NCBI GenBank assembly: GCA_002403095.1
Contig: DHHC01000040.1
Location: forward strand, 17,418 to 81,417
Reading direction: 5' to 3'
Source of the DNA: Leptolinea sp. UBA4782
Lineage (GTDB): Bacteria > Chloroflexota > Anaerolineae > Anaerolineales > Anaerolineaceae
DNA length: 64,000 nt
Position numbers and translations under genes: made by a program. The notes under the pieces are model-generated. The model was not told the DNA's origin, made no database searches, and saw only the letters and a list, made by a program, of their open reading frames with translations. Below, piece after piece: positions 17,600-25,531 of the stretch; position 1 is the first letter of the stretch; every line of letters begins with the position of its first letter.

Positions 17600-18938
17600 C
17601 CTACGGTCCATCCCGGCTGTTGGACGGCTGCTGGAAGAAGATACAGCCAAGACTCTGGTAGGGCAATACGGCCGTGACCTGGTGGTAAAGGCGATCAGAG
17701 AAACCATCTACCGGATCCGGAGTGGACAAGGATCAGGGCAGACTACTAATGCTGAAACGATCCTGCATGATGTTGAAATACATCTTGAAAGCTGGTTCAC
17801 GCCAACCCTACGTCCTGTTATCAATGCTACCGGGGTGGTGATCCACACCAACCTGGGCAGAGCGCCATTATCAAAATCTGCGCTCCAGGCGGCGGCTGTT
17901 GCAGGTGGGGAGTATACAACCCTCGAATTCAACCTGGACAATGGCAAGCGCGGCAGCCGGTCAGTGCATGCTGAAGAACAGCTAAAACGGCTTCTGGGTG
18001 TTGATGCTGCGCTGGTGGTAAATAATAATGCGGCAGCTGTGCTTTTATGCCTGTCTGCCCTGGCACGCCGGCGTAAAGTTGTCATCTCGCGCACCCAGCT
18101 GGTGGAAATCGGGGGCGGTTTCAGGGTACCGGAAGTTATGAGCCAATCTGGGGCAATCCTGTACGAAATTGGGACCACCAACCGCGTGCACATAGCAGAT
18201 TATAAAAAAGCCCTGGTAGAAAAACCTGCATTGATCATGCGGGCACACCACTCCAATTACCGCATTATTGGCTTTACTAGTGAGCCAGCGCTGTCGGATA
18301 TTGTCAGCACAGCACATAGCCAGGACATCCCTGTGCTGGACGACCTGGGCTCAGGCGCTTTGTTGGACACCTCCAGATACGGCTTACTGCATGAGCCGAC
18401 CGTGCAGGAAAGCCTGGAAGCCGGAGTTGATGTGGTCTGTTTTTCTGGTGATAAGCTGCTGGGAGGACCGCAGGCAGGTATCATTGTCGGCCGTAAAGAA
18501 TTGCTGGATAAAGTGAAGAAACACCCGCTTGCACGGGCCGTCCGGGCTGATAAACTTTGCCTGGCAGCGCTTTCGGCTACCCTGGACCATTACCTGAAAG
18601 GGGAAGCTGAAGACCAGGTGCCTGTCTGGCAGATGATAGCAAAGGATGAAGCTGGCTTGAAAACAACGGTTGAGCATTGGAAACTGGCTCTTGGAGCAGG
18701 AGAGGTTCAACCAGGCAGGTCTGCAATTGGGGGAGGTTCTTTGCCTGAGGAAACTTTGCCCACATGGGTATTACAACTAACGGTGGAAAATCCCGACCGG
18801 TTTCTATCGAAGCTGAGGAGAAATTCACCCCCGGTAATTGCCCGGATTGAGAACGAGACTGTTATCCTGGATGCGCGCACAATATTCCCGGAGCAGGAAG
18901 AACCATTGCTGGCAGCAATTGCCAGGGTGTTACATTGA
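17592..18938 (+). CDS. selA: L-seryl-tRNA(Sec) selenium transferase
   Basis: 448 residues. A PLP-dependent enzyme that converts Ser-tRNA(Sec) to Sec-tRNA(Sec) using selenophosphate. Visible marks are the N-terminal tRNA-binding domain (LRSIPAVGRLLEE), the glycine-rich INATGVVIHTNLGRAPLS (about 78-95) and the PLP lysine in CFSGDKLLGGPQAG (about 283). Its presence shows the organism decodes UGA as selenocysteine; selB, selD and tRNA(Sec) are not in the window. A candidate target, the disulfide oxidoreductase with in-frame UGA, lies 4 kb downstream. M24 peptidase and tsaD follow at 27 and 5 bases, so they may share its transcript. Confidence 0.96.
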   Translation: MPDLRSIPAVGRLLEEDTAKTLVGQYGRDLVVKAIRETIYRIRSGQGSGQTTNAETILHDVEIHLESWFTPTLRPVINATGVVIHTNLGRAPLSKSALQAAAVAGGEYTTLEFNLDNGKRGSRSVHAEEQLKRLLGVDAALVVNNNAAAVLLCLSALARRRKVVISRTQLVEIGGGFRVPEVMSQSGAILYEIGTTNRVHIADYKKALVEKPALIMRAHHSNYRIIGFTSEPALSDIVSTAHSQDIPVLDDLGSGALLDTSRYGLLHEPTVQESLEAGVDVVCFSGDKLLGGPQAGIIVGRKELLDKVKKHPLARAVRADKLCLAALSATLDHYLKGEAEDQVPVWQMIAKDEAGLKTTVEHWKLALGAGEVQPGRSAIGGGSLPEETLPTWVLQLTVENPDRFLSKLRRNSPPVIARIENETVILDARTIFPEQEEPLLAAIARVLH

Positions 18939-18965
18939 GAGAATAAGGCAGGAGAAGGATCCTTT

Positions 18966-20201
18966 ATGAAATCGGATATTCAAGCACTGATGAAAAAGCA
19001 TGATATTGCTGCTTTGCTTGTCACAGGCAGGGCAGACCATAATCCAGCCATGGTGTACCTGACTGGGGGGGCGCACCTGACAACCGCAGATATTTTGCTA
19101 AAGGCGGGTGAAAAGGGGATGCTCTTCTGCAATGGTATGGAGCGGGAAGAAGCCGCCAAAACAGGCTTTGATGTTCAACTGTATTCCCAATTTCCAGTGG
19201 AGACACTGCTTGAAGAAACAAAGGGAGACAGGCAGAGGACTGGCATACTGCGGTACAAAAAAATGTTTGAGCGGGCTGGAATAAAATCCGGTAAGGTCGC
19301 TCTTTACGGGGAAAAAGACCTCGGAACTGCCTATATACAAATGGCTGGACTGCAGCAGCAGCTGCCAGAAGTTGAACTGGTTGGCAATCTTGAAAACGAT
19401 GTCTTGATGCTTGCCCGGGAAACAAAGGATACGAATGAATTGGCCCGCATCCGTAAAATGGCTGATGTCACTCAGCAGGTGGTGGGTAATACCGCCGATT
19501 TTCTCACCAGCTGCCAGGTGAAACATGATACATTGATGAAACCGGATGGAACTCCGCTGACGATCGGTGAAGTGAAGCACAAAATCAACCTTTGGCTGGC
19601 AGAGCGGGGTGCCGAGAACCCTGAAGGGACTATCTTTGCGATTGGGAGGGATGCCGGTGTTCCGCATTCAACCGGCAATAATTCAGATGTGATCACGCTG
19701 GGAAAGACGATCGTTTTTGATATCTTCCCCTGTGAGCAGGGCGGCGGTTACTTTTATGATTTTACCCGCACCTGGTCGCTCGGTTACGCGACAGATGAAG
19801 TTCTCCAAGCATACGAACAGGTTCACAAAATCTACTTTGATCTGGTTAAGGAGCTGAAAACTGGGGAGCGCTTCAGCACTTACCAGGAGCAAACCTGCAA
19901 ATTCTTTGAATCGCATGGCCACCCGACAATTATGAACCAGCCAGATACGAATGAGGGGTATGTGCACTCCATTGGACATGGGTTGGGGCTGAATGTGCAT
20001 GAGCGCCCATTTAGCAGCATGATCATGACGCCGGATCACACGATTCAACCTGGGTCAGTTTTTACCATTGAGCCGGGCTTATATTACCCTGATAAGGGAT
20101 TTGGAATCCGCCTGGAAGATACATTTGTGGCTCTGCCTGATTGCAGTTTCGAACGCCTTTCTGATTACCCGCTTGATCTCGTTCTGCCAGTGAAGCAGTA
20201 A
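18966..20201 (+). CDS. M24 family metallopeptidase (Xaa-Pro aminopeptidase-like)
   Basis: 411 residues with an N-terminal creatinase-like domain (1-150) and a C-terminal pita-bread domain. The five metal ligands are present: Asp in VFDIFPCEQGG and YDFTRTW, His in SIGHGLGLNVHE, and Glu in FTIEPGLYY and RLEDTF. This predicts a dinuclear-metal aminopeptidase P or prolidase that cleaves next to proline; exact specificity is open. AGGAGAAGG precedes the ATG. It sits in the selA-tsaD gene row. Confidence 0.9.
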   Translation: MKSDIQALMKKHDIAALLVTGRADHNPAMVYLTGGAHLTTADILLKAGEKGMLFCNGMEREEAAKTGFDVQLYSQFPVETLLEETKGDRQRTGILRYKKMFERAGIKSGKVALYGEKDLGTAYIQMAGLQQQLPEVELVGNLENDVLMLARETKDTNELARIRKMADVTQQVVGNTADFLTSCQVKHDTLMKPDGTPLTIGEVKHKINLWLAERGAENPEGTIFAIGRDAGVPHSTGNNSDVITLGKTIVFDIFPCEQGGGYFYDFTRTWSLGYATDEVLQAYEQVHKIYFDLVKELKTGERFSTYQEQTCKFFESHGHPTIMNQPDTNEGYVHSIGHGLGLNVHERPFSSMIMTPDHTIQPGSVFTIEPGLYYPDKGFGIRLEDTFVALPDCSFERLSDYPLDLVLPVKQ

Positions 20202-20206
20202 AGGAA

Positions 20207-21250
20207 ATGCCCATGCCAGAGACAACTTTTACCCCTGCCCGGATTCTTGGAATAGAATCCTCGTGCGATGAAACAGCCGCTGCCGTTGTCGAAAATGGAG
20301 GCATGCTGCTTTCCAGTGTGGTTGCCAGCCAGGTAGACCTGCATGCAGCCTATGGCGGGGTGTTTCCTGAGGTTGCCTCGCGCCAGCACATCAAGACTGT
20401 TTATGGTGTTGTGGACCAGGCGCTGCATAAAGCCCATATTGGACTGGGAGATGTCGATGCAATCGCTGTGACACGCGGTCCTGGACTGGCGGGGTCACTG
20501 GTGGTTGGCTTAAACATGGCAAAAGGAATAGCAGTTGCGGGGGATATCCCAATCATCGGGGTTAATCACCTGGAGGGGCATGTTTACTCAGCCTGGGTGC
20601 GTTCTGCAAATGATCCGCATCCTTCCCCGCACCCTCAATTCCCGCTGGTTATTTTGCTGGTCTCAGGCGGACATTCCGAGTTGTACTTGATGGAAGACCA
20701 TCTCCGCTACCGCAGGTTGGGCGGGACGCTGGATGATGCGGCGGGCGAAGCATTTGACAAGGTAGCCAGGCTGCTGGAACTTTCATATCCTGGAGGTCCT
20801 TCAATCCAAAAGGCTGCAGAACAGGGCGACCCAAAGGCGTTCCAGTTCCCGCGTACAAGGCTGGAGGGGTCCTGGGATTTTTCCTTTAGCGGTCTAAAAA
20901 CTGCGGTCTTGCGCATAGTAAGAAAAATAGAAGAGGACCATCAGGCATTGCCGGTTAATGATCTGGCAGCCAGCTTCCAGGAAGCCGTTGTGGATGTCTT
21001 GCTGGAAAAAACTTTACGTGCCGCTGAAGAGTTTTCTGCCAGCGAGATCCTTATAGCTGGGGGTGTGTCGGCAAACCGTGCATTGCGGGAAGCGTTTCAA
21101 TCAAAATCACCGGTTAAGGTTAACATTCCGCACATTTCTCTGTGTACAGATAATGCCGCCATGATCGCAACAGCCGGATATTACCGTTTTGTGCACGGCG
21201 TGCGGGATTCACTGGATATGGATGCATTTCCTAATTGGCGGTTGGCTTAG
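20207..21250 (+). CDS. tsaD: tRNA N6-adenosine threonylcarbamoyltransferase
   Basis: 347 residues, ASKHA fold. It starts with the family signature ILGIESSCDETAAAVV and carries the iron-binding histidines in NHLEGHVYSAW, the VSGGHSELYL motif and AGGVSANRALRE. With TsaB, TsaC and TsaE it makes t6A37 on tRNAs reading ANN codons. The ATG at 20213 is an alternative start. Only 5 bases separate it from the M24 gene. Confidence 0.96.
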   Translation: MPMPETTFTPARILGIESSCDETAAAVVENGGMLLSSVVASQVDLHAAYGGVFPEVASRQHIKTVYGVVDQALHKAHIGLGDVDAIAVTRGPGLAGSLVVGLNMAKGIAVAGDIPIIGVNHLEGHVYSAWVRSANDPHPSPHPQFPLVILLVSGGHSELYLMEDHLRYRRLGGTLDDAAGEAFDKVARLLELSYPGGPSIQKAAEQGDPKAFQFPRTRLEGSWDFSFSGLKTAVLRIVRKIEEDHQALPVNDLAASFQEAVVDVLLEKTLRAAEEFSASEILIAGGVSANRALREAFQSKSPVKVNIPHISLCTDNAAMIATAGYYRFVHGVRDSLDMDAFPNWRLA

Positions 21251-21360
21251 TCTTAATCCTGCTTGATGACTTAAGATGGGTAGGTATACTACAGGAGAGT
21301 CTTCCCTTTTAACCAGGCTCTTGACTGCATTGTCAAAGATGATCAGCAGTCTTTCATTAA

Positions 21361-21404
21361 TTTGAAATATAGTATAAAAAAGGTATAATTCGTATTAATA
21401 ATAC
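21361..21404 (+). promoter_or_regulatory. Promoter and palindromic operator of the redox operon
   Basis: TTTGAA (21361-21366) and TATAAT (21384-21389) are 17 bases apart. The perfect palindrome GTATTA-A-TAATAC (21392-21404) covers the predicted transcription start and ends before the GGAGGA ribosome-binding site. That is a repressor-like position; the regulator is unknown. Confidence 0.6.
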
Positions 21405-21421
21405 AGATGGAGGAAATTGCC

Positions 21422-22756
21422 ATGAGTAAAATTATTGTTGTAGGCGCAAATCATGCTGGCACTGCTGCCATTAAGACGATCATCACCAATTACCCGGGTC
21501 AACAGGTAGTTGTTTACGATTCAAACTCAAATATCAGTTTCCTGGGGTGCGGAATGGCGCTCTGGATTGGAGATCAAATCGATGGGCCAGAAGGGTTGTT
21601 TTATGCAGACAAACCAACCCTTGAATCCATGGGCGCAACCATCTTCATGGAAACACCGGTTGAAAAAATCGATTTTGACGAGAAAAAGATCTATGCCCGC
21701 CGCAAAGATGGTACTATCATCGAGGATGATTATGATAAATTGATCCTGGCTACCGGTTCATGGCCGATCGAACCCAATATACCTGGAAAAGAATTAAAGA
21801 ATGTGCAGCTAGTGAAGTTGTATCAGCATGCAGCCGAAGTTATTGAGAAGATAAAAACACCTGACATTAAAAGCGTGGCTGTCGTTGGCGCCGGGTACAT
21901 TGGGGTTGAACTGGCAGAAGCATTTGACCGGCATGGCAAGAACACCACCTTGATTGATATCGTCGATGCTCCATTGTCTGTTTACTATGACAAAGAGTTT
22001 ACCGACCTGATGAGCAAAAACCTGCAAGACCACCATATCCACCTGGCATTTGGCGAAAAGGTGGTTGAGCTGCGGGGCAAGGAAAGGGTTGAAGAAGTAG
22101 TTACGGATAAAAATACCTATAAGGCAGACATGGTGGTGTTGTGTATCGGGTTTAAGCCGAACACCAGCCTGGGTGAAGGGAAACTTGAGAAATTCCGCAA
22201 TGGTGCATATCTGGTAAACAAACACCAGGAAACCAATATCAAAGATGTGTATGCTATTGGCGATTGCGCCACGGTGTATGACAATGCCCTGGATGGACCC
22301 AGCTATATTGCCCTGGCGACCAACGCAGTCCGTTCGGGCATCATTGCAGCCCACAATGCATGCGGCGGAGACCTTGAATCTGCTGGTGTACAGGGGTCAA
22401 ACGGGATCTGTATTTACGACCTGAAAATGGTATCCACCGGGCTTTCGTATGCAAAAGCCAGGCAATTTGGAATTAATGCCGCCTTCACTGACTATGAGGA
22501 TTTCCAGAAACCTGAATTCATCAAGACTGAGAATCCAAAGGTCAAGCTGCGTATTGTTTACAACGCGGATACTCGTGTGATCATCGGCGCGCAGATGGCT
22601 TCAACATACGATATGTCAATGGGGATCCACATGTTCTCGCTGGCTATCCAGGAGAAGGTCACCATTGATAAACTCGCGCTGGCAGATATCTTCTTCCTGC
22701 CGCATTTCAATAAACCCTATAATTACATCACCATGGCTGCGCTGTCCGCAAAGTAG
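21422..22756 (+). CDS. NADH oxidase / CoA-disulfide reductase family flavoprotein
   Basis: 444 residues. A pyridine-nucleotide disulfide reductase fold with FAD motif [11 protein letters not shown] at the N-terminus, the NAD motif [17 protein letters not shown] near 155 and a C-terminal dimerisation domain. The single redox Cys43 in [12 protein letters not shown] is the catalytic residue of NADH oxidases, NADH peroxidases and CoA-disulfide reductases. I start at ATG 21422 (GGAGGA 8 bases upstream) rather than the ATG at 21407. Next to a disulfide oxidoreductase and an OsmC protein it may be the electron donor of a thiol or peroxide defence chain; substrate is not fixed by sequence. Confidence 0.9.
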   Translation: MSKIIVVGANHAGTAAIKTIITNYPGQQVVVYDSNSNISFLGCGMALWIGDQIDGPEGLFYADKPTLESMGATIFMETPVEKIDFDEKKIYARRKDGTIIEDDYDKLILATGSWPIEPNIPGKELKNVQLVKLYQHAAEVIEKIKTPDIKSVAVVGAGYIGVELAEAFDRHGKNTTLIDIVDAPLSVYYDKEFTDLMSKNLQDHHIHLAFGEKVVELRGKERVEEVVTDKNTYKADMVVLCIGFKPNTSLGEGKLEKFRNGAYLVNKHQETNIKDVYAIGDCATVYDNALDGPSYIALATNAVRSGIIAAHNACGGDLESAGVQGSNGICIYDLKMVSTGLSYAKARQFGINAAFTDYEDFQKPEFIKTENPKVKLRIVYNADTRVIIGAQMASTYDMSMGIHMFSLAIQEKVTIDKLALADIFFLPHFNKPYNYITMAALSAK

Positions 22757-22772
22757 TCATAGGGATGAAAGC

Positions 22773-22809
22773 AAGGCATCTTTGTATGCTGATGGGTGCC
22801 TTACTTTTT
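22773..22809 (+). terminator. Terminator after the NADH oxidase gene
   Basis: AAGGCATC pairs with GGTGCCTT around a 14-base loop, followed by ACTTTTT. It should partly or wholly separate the oxidase from the selenoprotein gene. Confidence 0.65.
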
Positions 22810-22879
22810 GCTGGCAATTTTCAGCTAGAATAGAATATTCTGGTACGGTATCGGGTACTATGAAAAGAAAATTTGCGTT

Positions 22880-22888
22880 TGCTACAAT
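22880..22888 (+). promoter_or_regulatory. Extended -10 promoter of the selenoprotein gene
   Basis: TGCTACAAT forms an extended -10 eight bases before the GGAGG ribosome-binding site; consistent with separate expression after the preceding terminator. No clear -35. Confidence 0.4.
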
Positions 22889-22906
22889 TACATTTGGAGG
22901 TTATTG

Positions 22907-23581
22907 ATGGATAAAATGCTTAATGAAAGCATAATAAATCAGCTTGGCGAGATGTTTGCAGAAATGAAACGACCTGTGAAGTTGTTATTCTTTGGCAGCA
23001 GCCCAGAGAATTGCGATTACTGTGAACAAACCTGGCAGCTGCTTGAGGAGGTGGCTGCCGTCTCGGACAAAGTGTCACTGGAAAAGTTGGATGTAGAAGA
23101 GGATGGTGACACAGCCAAACAGTATAAAATTGATAAAACACCCGCCATAGTGATTTGCGCCCAGGAATCGGATCAGCTGATTGATTACGGCATCCGCATT
23201 TATGGTATTCCAGCCGGGCATGAATTCGGAACGCTGGTTCATTCGGCGGTTCTGGTTTCTAATGGAGAATCCGGATTGGAGCCTGAGGTTAAGACTTACC
23301 TGAATGACCTGAAAAAGCCGGTTAACCTGCAGGTATTTGTAACCCCAACCTGACCATACTGCCCGCAAGCCGTGGTGCTTGCTTTTCAGATGGCAATGGA
23401 GAATGACCTGGTTGTGGCAGAAATGGTAGAAGCGACTGAATTTCCGGAGTTGTCCAACCAGTACAATGTCAGCGGCGTCCCTCACACGGCGATTAATTTC
23501 GGCGCTGGTGAAATGGTAGGGGCTGGTCCAGCAGTGCACCTGCTGGGTGAAATTCGAAGTGCATTAAAAGAACAGGAATAA
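22907..23581 (+). CDS. Selenoprotein: glutaredoxin-like protein disulfide oxidoreductase (UPYC)
   Basis: Read through one in-frame TGA at 23351-23353, the frame gives 224 residues with two thioredoxin-fold halves like the archaeal and thermophile protein disulfide oxidoreductases. The N-half has CDYC at 36-39; the C-half has VTPT-U-PYCPQAV with selenocysteine at 149 in place of the first Cys of the family's CPYC. The homologous sequence continues seamlessly past the TGA (VSGVPHTAINFG, a cis-Pro thioredoxin motif). A SECIS-like hairpin begins just after the UGA, and selA is 4 kb upstream. ATG at 22907 is chosen because GGAGG is 6 bases ahead. Automated callers would split it in two. Expected role: reduction of protein or peroxide-linked disulfides, possibly fed by the NADH oxidase. 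OsmC follows after 3 bases. Confidence 0.9.
23354..23393 (+). promoter_or_regulatory. Bacterial SECIS element
   Basis: Starting at the base after UGA: CCAT pairs with ATGG, CTG with CAG, then an internal loop CCC/TTTT, then a 6-bp stem GCAAGC/GCTTGC capped by loop CGTGGT. The upper stem begins 11 bases after the UGA, the spacing of E. coli fdhF, and the loop has a G in its second position, as bacterial SECIS elements require for SelB. Confidence 0.85.
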
Positions 23582-23584
23582 GAA

Positions 23585-23995
23585 ATGGATGCCAATGTAA
23601 CCTGGAAGAAGGGGATGAGCTTTGAGGGCACTGCTGACTCGGGCTTCAAGGTCGACCTGGGGACAGACCCACAGTTTGGCGGCGATGACGACGGTTTTCG
23701 GCCGTTAGAGTTGATGCTTGTAAGCCTGGGAGGTTGCACAGGTATGGATGTAATTTCCATCCTGCAGAAAAAACGCCAGGAGGTAACCAGTTTTGAGGTG
23801 CGAGTGCATGCTGAACGAGCTGCTGATCACCCCAAAGTGTTTACCAGTATTACGGTCGAGTATATCCTCAGCGGGATAAACCTCGATCCTGGTGCTGTTG
23901 ACAGGGCGGTGGAGCTTTCCAGCACGAAATACTGCCCAGCCCAGGCAATGCTGGCACAGGCAGTACCTATAACTCATAAGGTAACAATCCAATAA
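23585..23995 (+). CDS. OsmC/Ohr family thiol peroxidase-like protein
   Basis: 136 residues with both OsmC-family cysteines: Cys51 in LVSLGGCTGMDV and Cys117 in SSTKYCPAQAML. OsmC and Ohr proteins reduce organic hydroperoxides with this Cys pair; this short YhfA-like subgroup is less well characterised. It begins 3 bases after the selenoprotein stop and ends at a strong terminator, so the two are co-transcribed, which suggests that the selenoprotein may reduce the OsmC disulfide. Confidence 0.9.
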   Translation: MDANVTWKKGMSFEGTADSGFKVDLGTDPQFGGDDDGFRPLELMLVSLGGCTGMDVISILQKKRQEVTSFEVRVHAERAADHPKVFTSITVEYILSGINLDPGAVDRAVELSSTKYCPAQAMLAQAVPITHKVTIQ

Positions 23996-24025
23996 AAAAA
24001 TGCAGCCGCACGGCTGCATTTTTTT
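23994..24025. terminator. Bidirectional terminator
   Basis: A7, then TGCAGCCG paired with CGGCTGCA around a 2-base loop, then T7. It works on both strands, ending osmC on plus and the LysM-M23 operon on minus; it overlaps the last bases of the osmC gene. Confidence 0.92.
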
Positions 24026-24044
24026 AGAAACTCATGCTGATATG

Positions 24045-25520
24045 CTATTGCCCAGCCTGGATTTGGCTGGAGATTTCAGAACTTTGGTTGGCTACCACAA
24101 CCCGGCTGAAACGGCGCAGTTCACCCTGATACTCCGCAGACCCATTAAAGGCGATCCAGCCTTCAAGGTTGAATGCCAGGACACCTTCAGCCGGGATCCA
24201 TTCGCCATTGTATTTGCGAGCAATGTGAACGTGGGTTCCAGTTGCGTGGCCACCTTCGCAGGAAGGGATTCCAATCGGGTCACCCTTTTTAAGCTCAGTT
24301 CCTACCGATGGGATGCTGCTGTTGGCCAGGTGCAGGTAGAATATCGCCCAGCCAGTGCGTTCATCCATATCTCCATCCAGGTCGAGGATCACAAGCGCAT
24401 CGCCAGTGCGTGCGATGATACCGTCTGCAACTGCTGTGGACCATTCATCTGTTGGAGCGCAACCTCCAACCACGCTTGGCGGGGCAAAGTCGAGCGCTGC
24501 AAGCGGCTGCCCGGTTCCCCAGGCGGTGTGTGGACCCCCGGTAAAAGCCCAGGAATACCCGGAAGAAAACGGAAGGCTGAAATCCGGCTGCTGCAGACTT
24601 CCTGGGATATGATCAGAGGCGACGGCCCAGGGATTACCGAATAATTGAGCATAGGTTTTGGCCAGACCTTCACCTGAAACAGCCAGCTGATAGCCTTCTT
24701 GATTTAAAATGGATGCATAATATTGTTGTAATGCCACAGTGGCTGCATTTTGCCAGGGATCAGGGAATTCCAGCCGACCGTCCTTACGTTCAAATGAGAT
24801 TAAACTTCCGGTCCGCCAGCCGTAATATCCGTTGTTAAGAAGATTCACAATATACAACATTTCCTCAACCAATCCATTACGGAATGGGTCGTTCAGACCC
24901 ATTGGCGACTCTTCAGAAACAGTCATAGCTGCCTGGGTCAATGCTCCAGTCTGGTATTCGATCAATGCCAGCAGCAAACGCGGAGAAATGCTGTTGTTCT
25001 CTGCCAGGTAGTTGATTACTTCACCACCCTGGTACCATCTTTTGGCTACCCAGACCCGGTAATTCTTGAACCAGCCAGGCATATTGTCCACAAACGCAAC
25101 AGCATCAAAATCCTTTTGCGCCGGTCCATTTACATACAGACCATCTGGGATAATCTGGTATGAAGTGCCCCACAGCGCCCGGTAATATATAGGGATCTTT
25201 AGCGGCAATCCCGGCGGCAGAGTGGTGACATCCTTTGGCAGAACCGGGTTTGCTTTCCTGATCTCCATTTCGGTGGTATTAAAGCGGGCAGCCAATGCAG
25301 GCAGGTTGTCGCCGGTCTGGCAGGTGTAATCAACCAGCTCGCCAGGTGAATATTCAGGCCGGGTGGGCAGTGCAGTAGGCAGGGTTATCTGGTCTTCACC
25401 CGGGGCTGGTGTCATCCCTGATGCTTCGGGTATAGTATCTATGTCGGGCTGAAAACATCCGCTTAATATGGTGACCAGGAACAAGAAAATTACAATTAAT
25501 GAAATATGACTTTTTCGCAT
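24045..25520 (-). CDS. LysM-M23 lipoprotein, paralogue 1
   Basis: 491 residues. Lipobox ILSGC (Cys22), a short proline-rich linker, one LysM domain (about 62-112, YTCQTGDNLPALAARFN), a middle helical region (about 140-310) and a C-terminal M23 peptidase domain. The zinc site reads GGPHTAWG..LAALDFAP and GTHVHIARKYNGEW: first His and Asp are 13 residues apart as in LasA/beta-lytic (M23A) enzymes, not the HxxxD of LytM types. Expected to bind and cut peptidoglycan or foreign peptide cross-links outside the membrane. Last of three tandem paralogues and probably the end of the operon. Confidence 0.88.
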   Translation of the reverse strand: MRKSHISLIVIFLFLVTILSGCFQPDIDTIPEASGMTPAPGEDQITLPTALPTRPEYSPGELVDYTCQTGDNLPALAARFNTTEMEIRKANPVLPKDVTTLPPGLPLKIPIYYRALWGTSYQIIPDGLYVNGPAQKDFDAVAFVDNMPGWFKNYRVWVAKRWYQGGEVINYLAENNSISPRLLLALIEYQTGALTQAAMTVSEESPMGLNDPFRNGLVEEMLYIVNLLNNGYYGWRTGSLISFERKDGRLEFPDPWQNAATVALQQYYASILNQEGYQLAVSGEGLAKTYAQLFGNPWAVASDHIPGSLQQPDFSLPFSSGYSWAFTGGPHTAWGTGQPLAALDFAPPSVVGGCAPTDEWSTAVADGIIARTGDALVILDLDGDMDERTGWAIFYLHLANSSIPSVGTELKKGDPIGIPSCEGGHATGTHVHIARKYNGEWIPAEGVLAFNLEGWIAFNGSAEYQGELRRFSRVVVANQSSEISSQIQAGQ

Positions 25521-25531
25521 TGATATAAGTG

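Noticed and set aside
17592..18938. Complete selenium operon
   Set aside because: selB, selD and tRNA-Sec are not visible; neighbours are an M24 peptidase and tsaD.
23372..23581. A separate 69-residue gene after the disulfide oxidoreductase stop
   Set aside because: Same frame, continuous homology and no ribosome-binding site; better explained as the part of the selenoprotein after its UGA.
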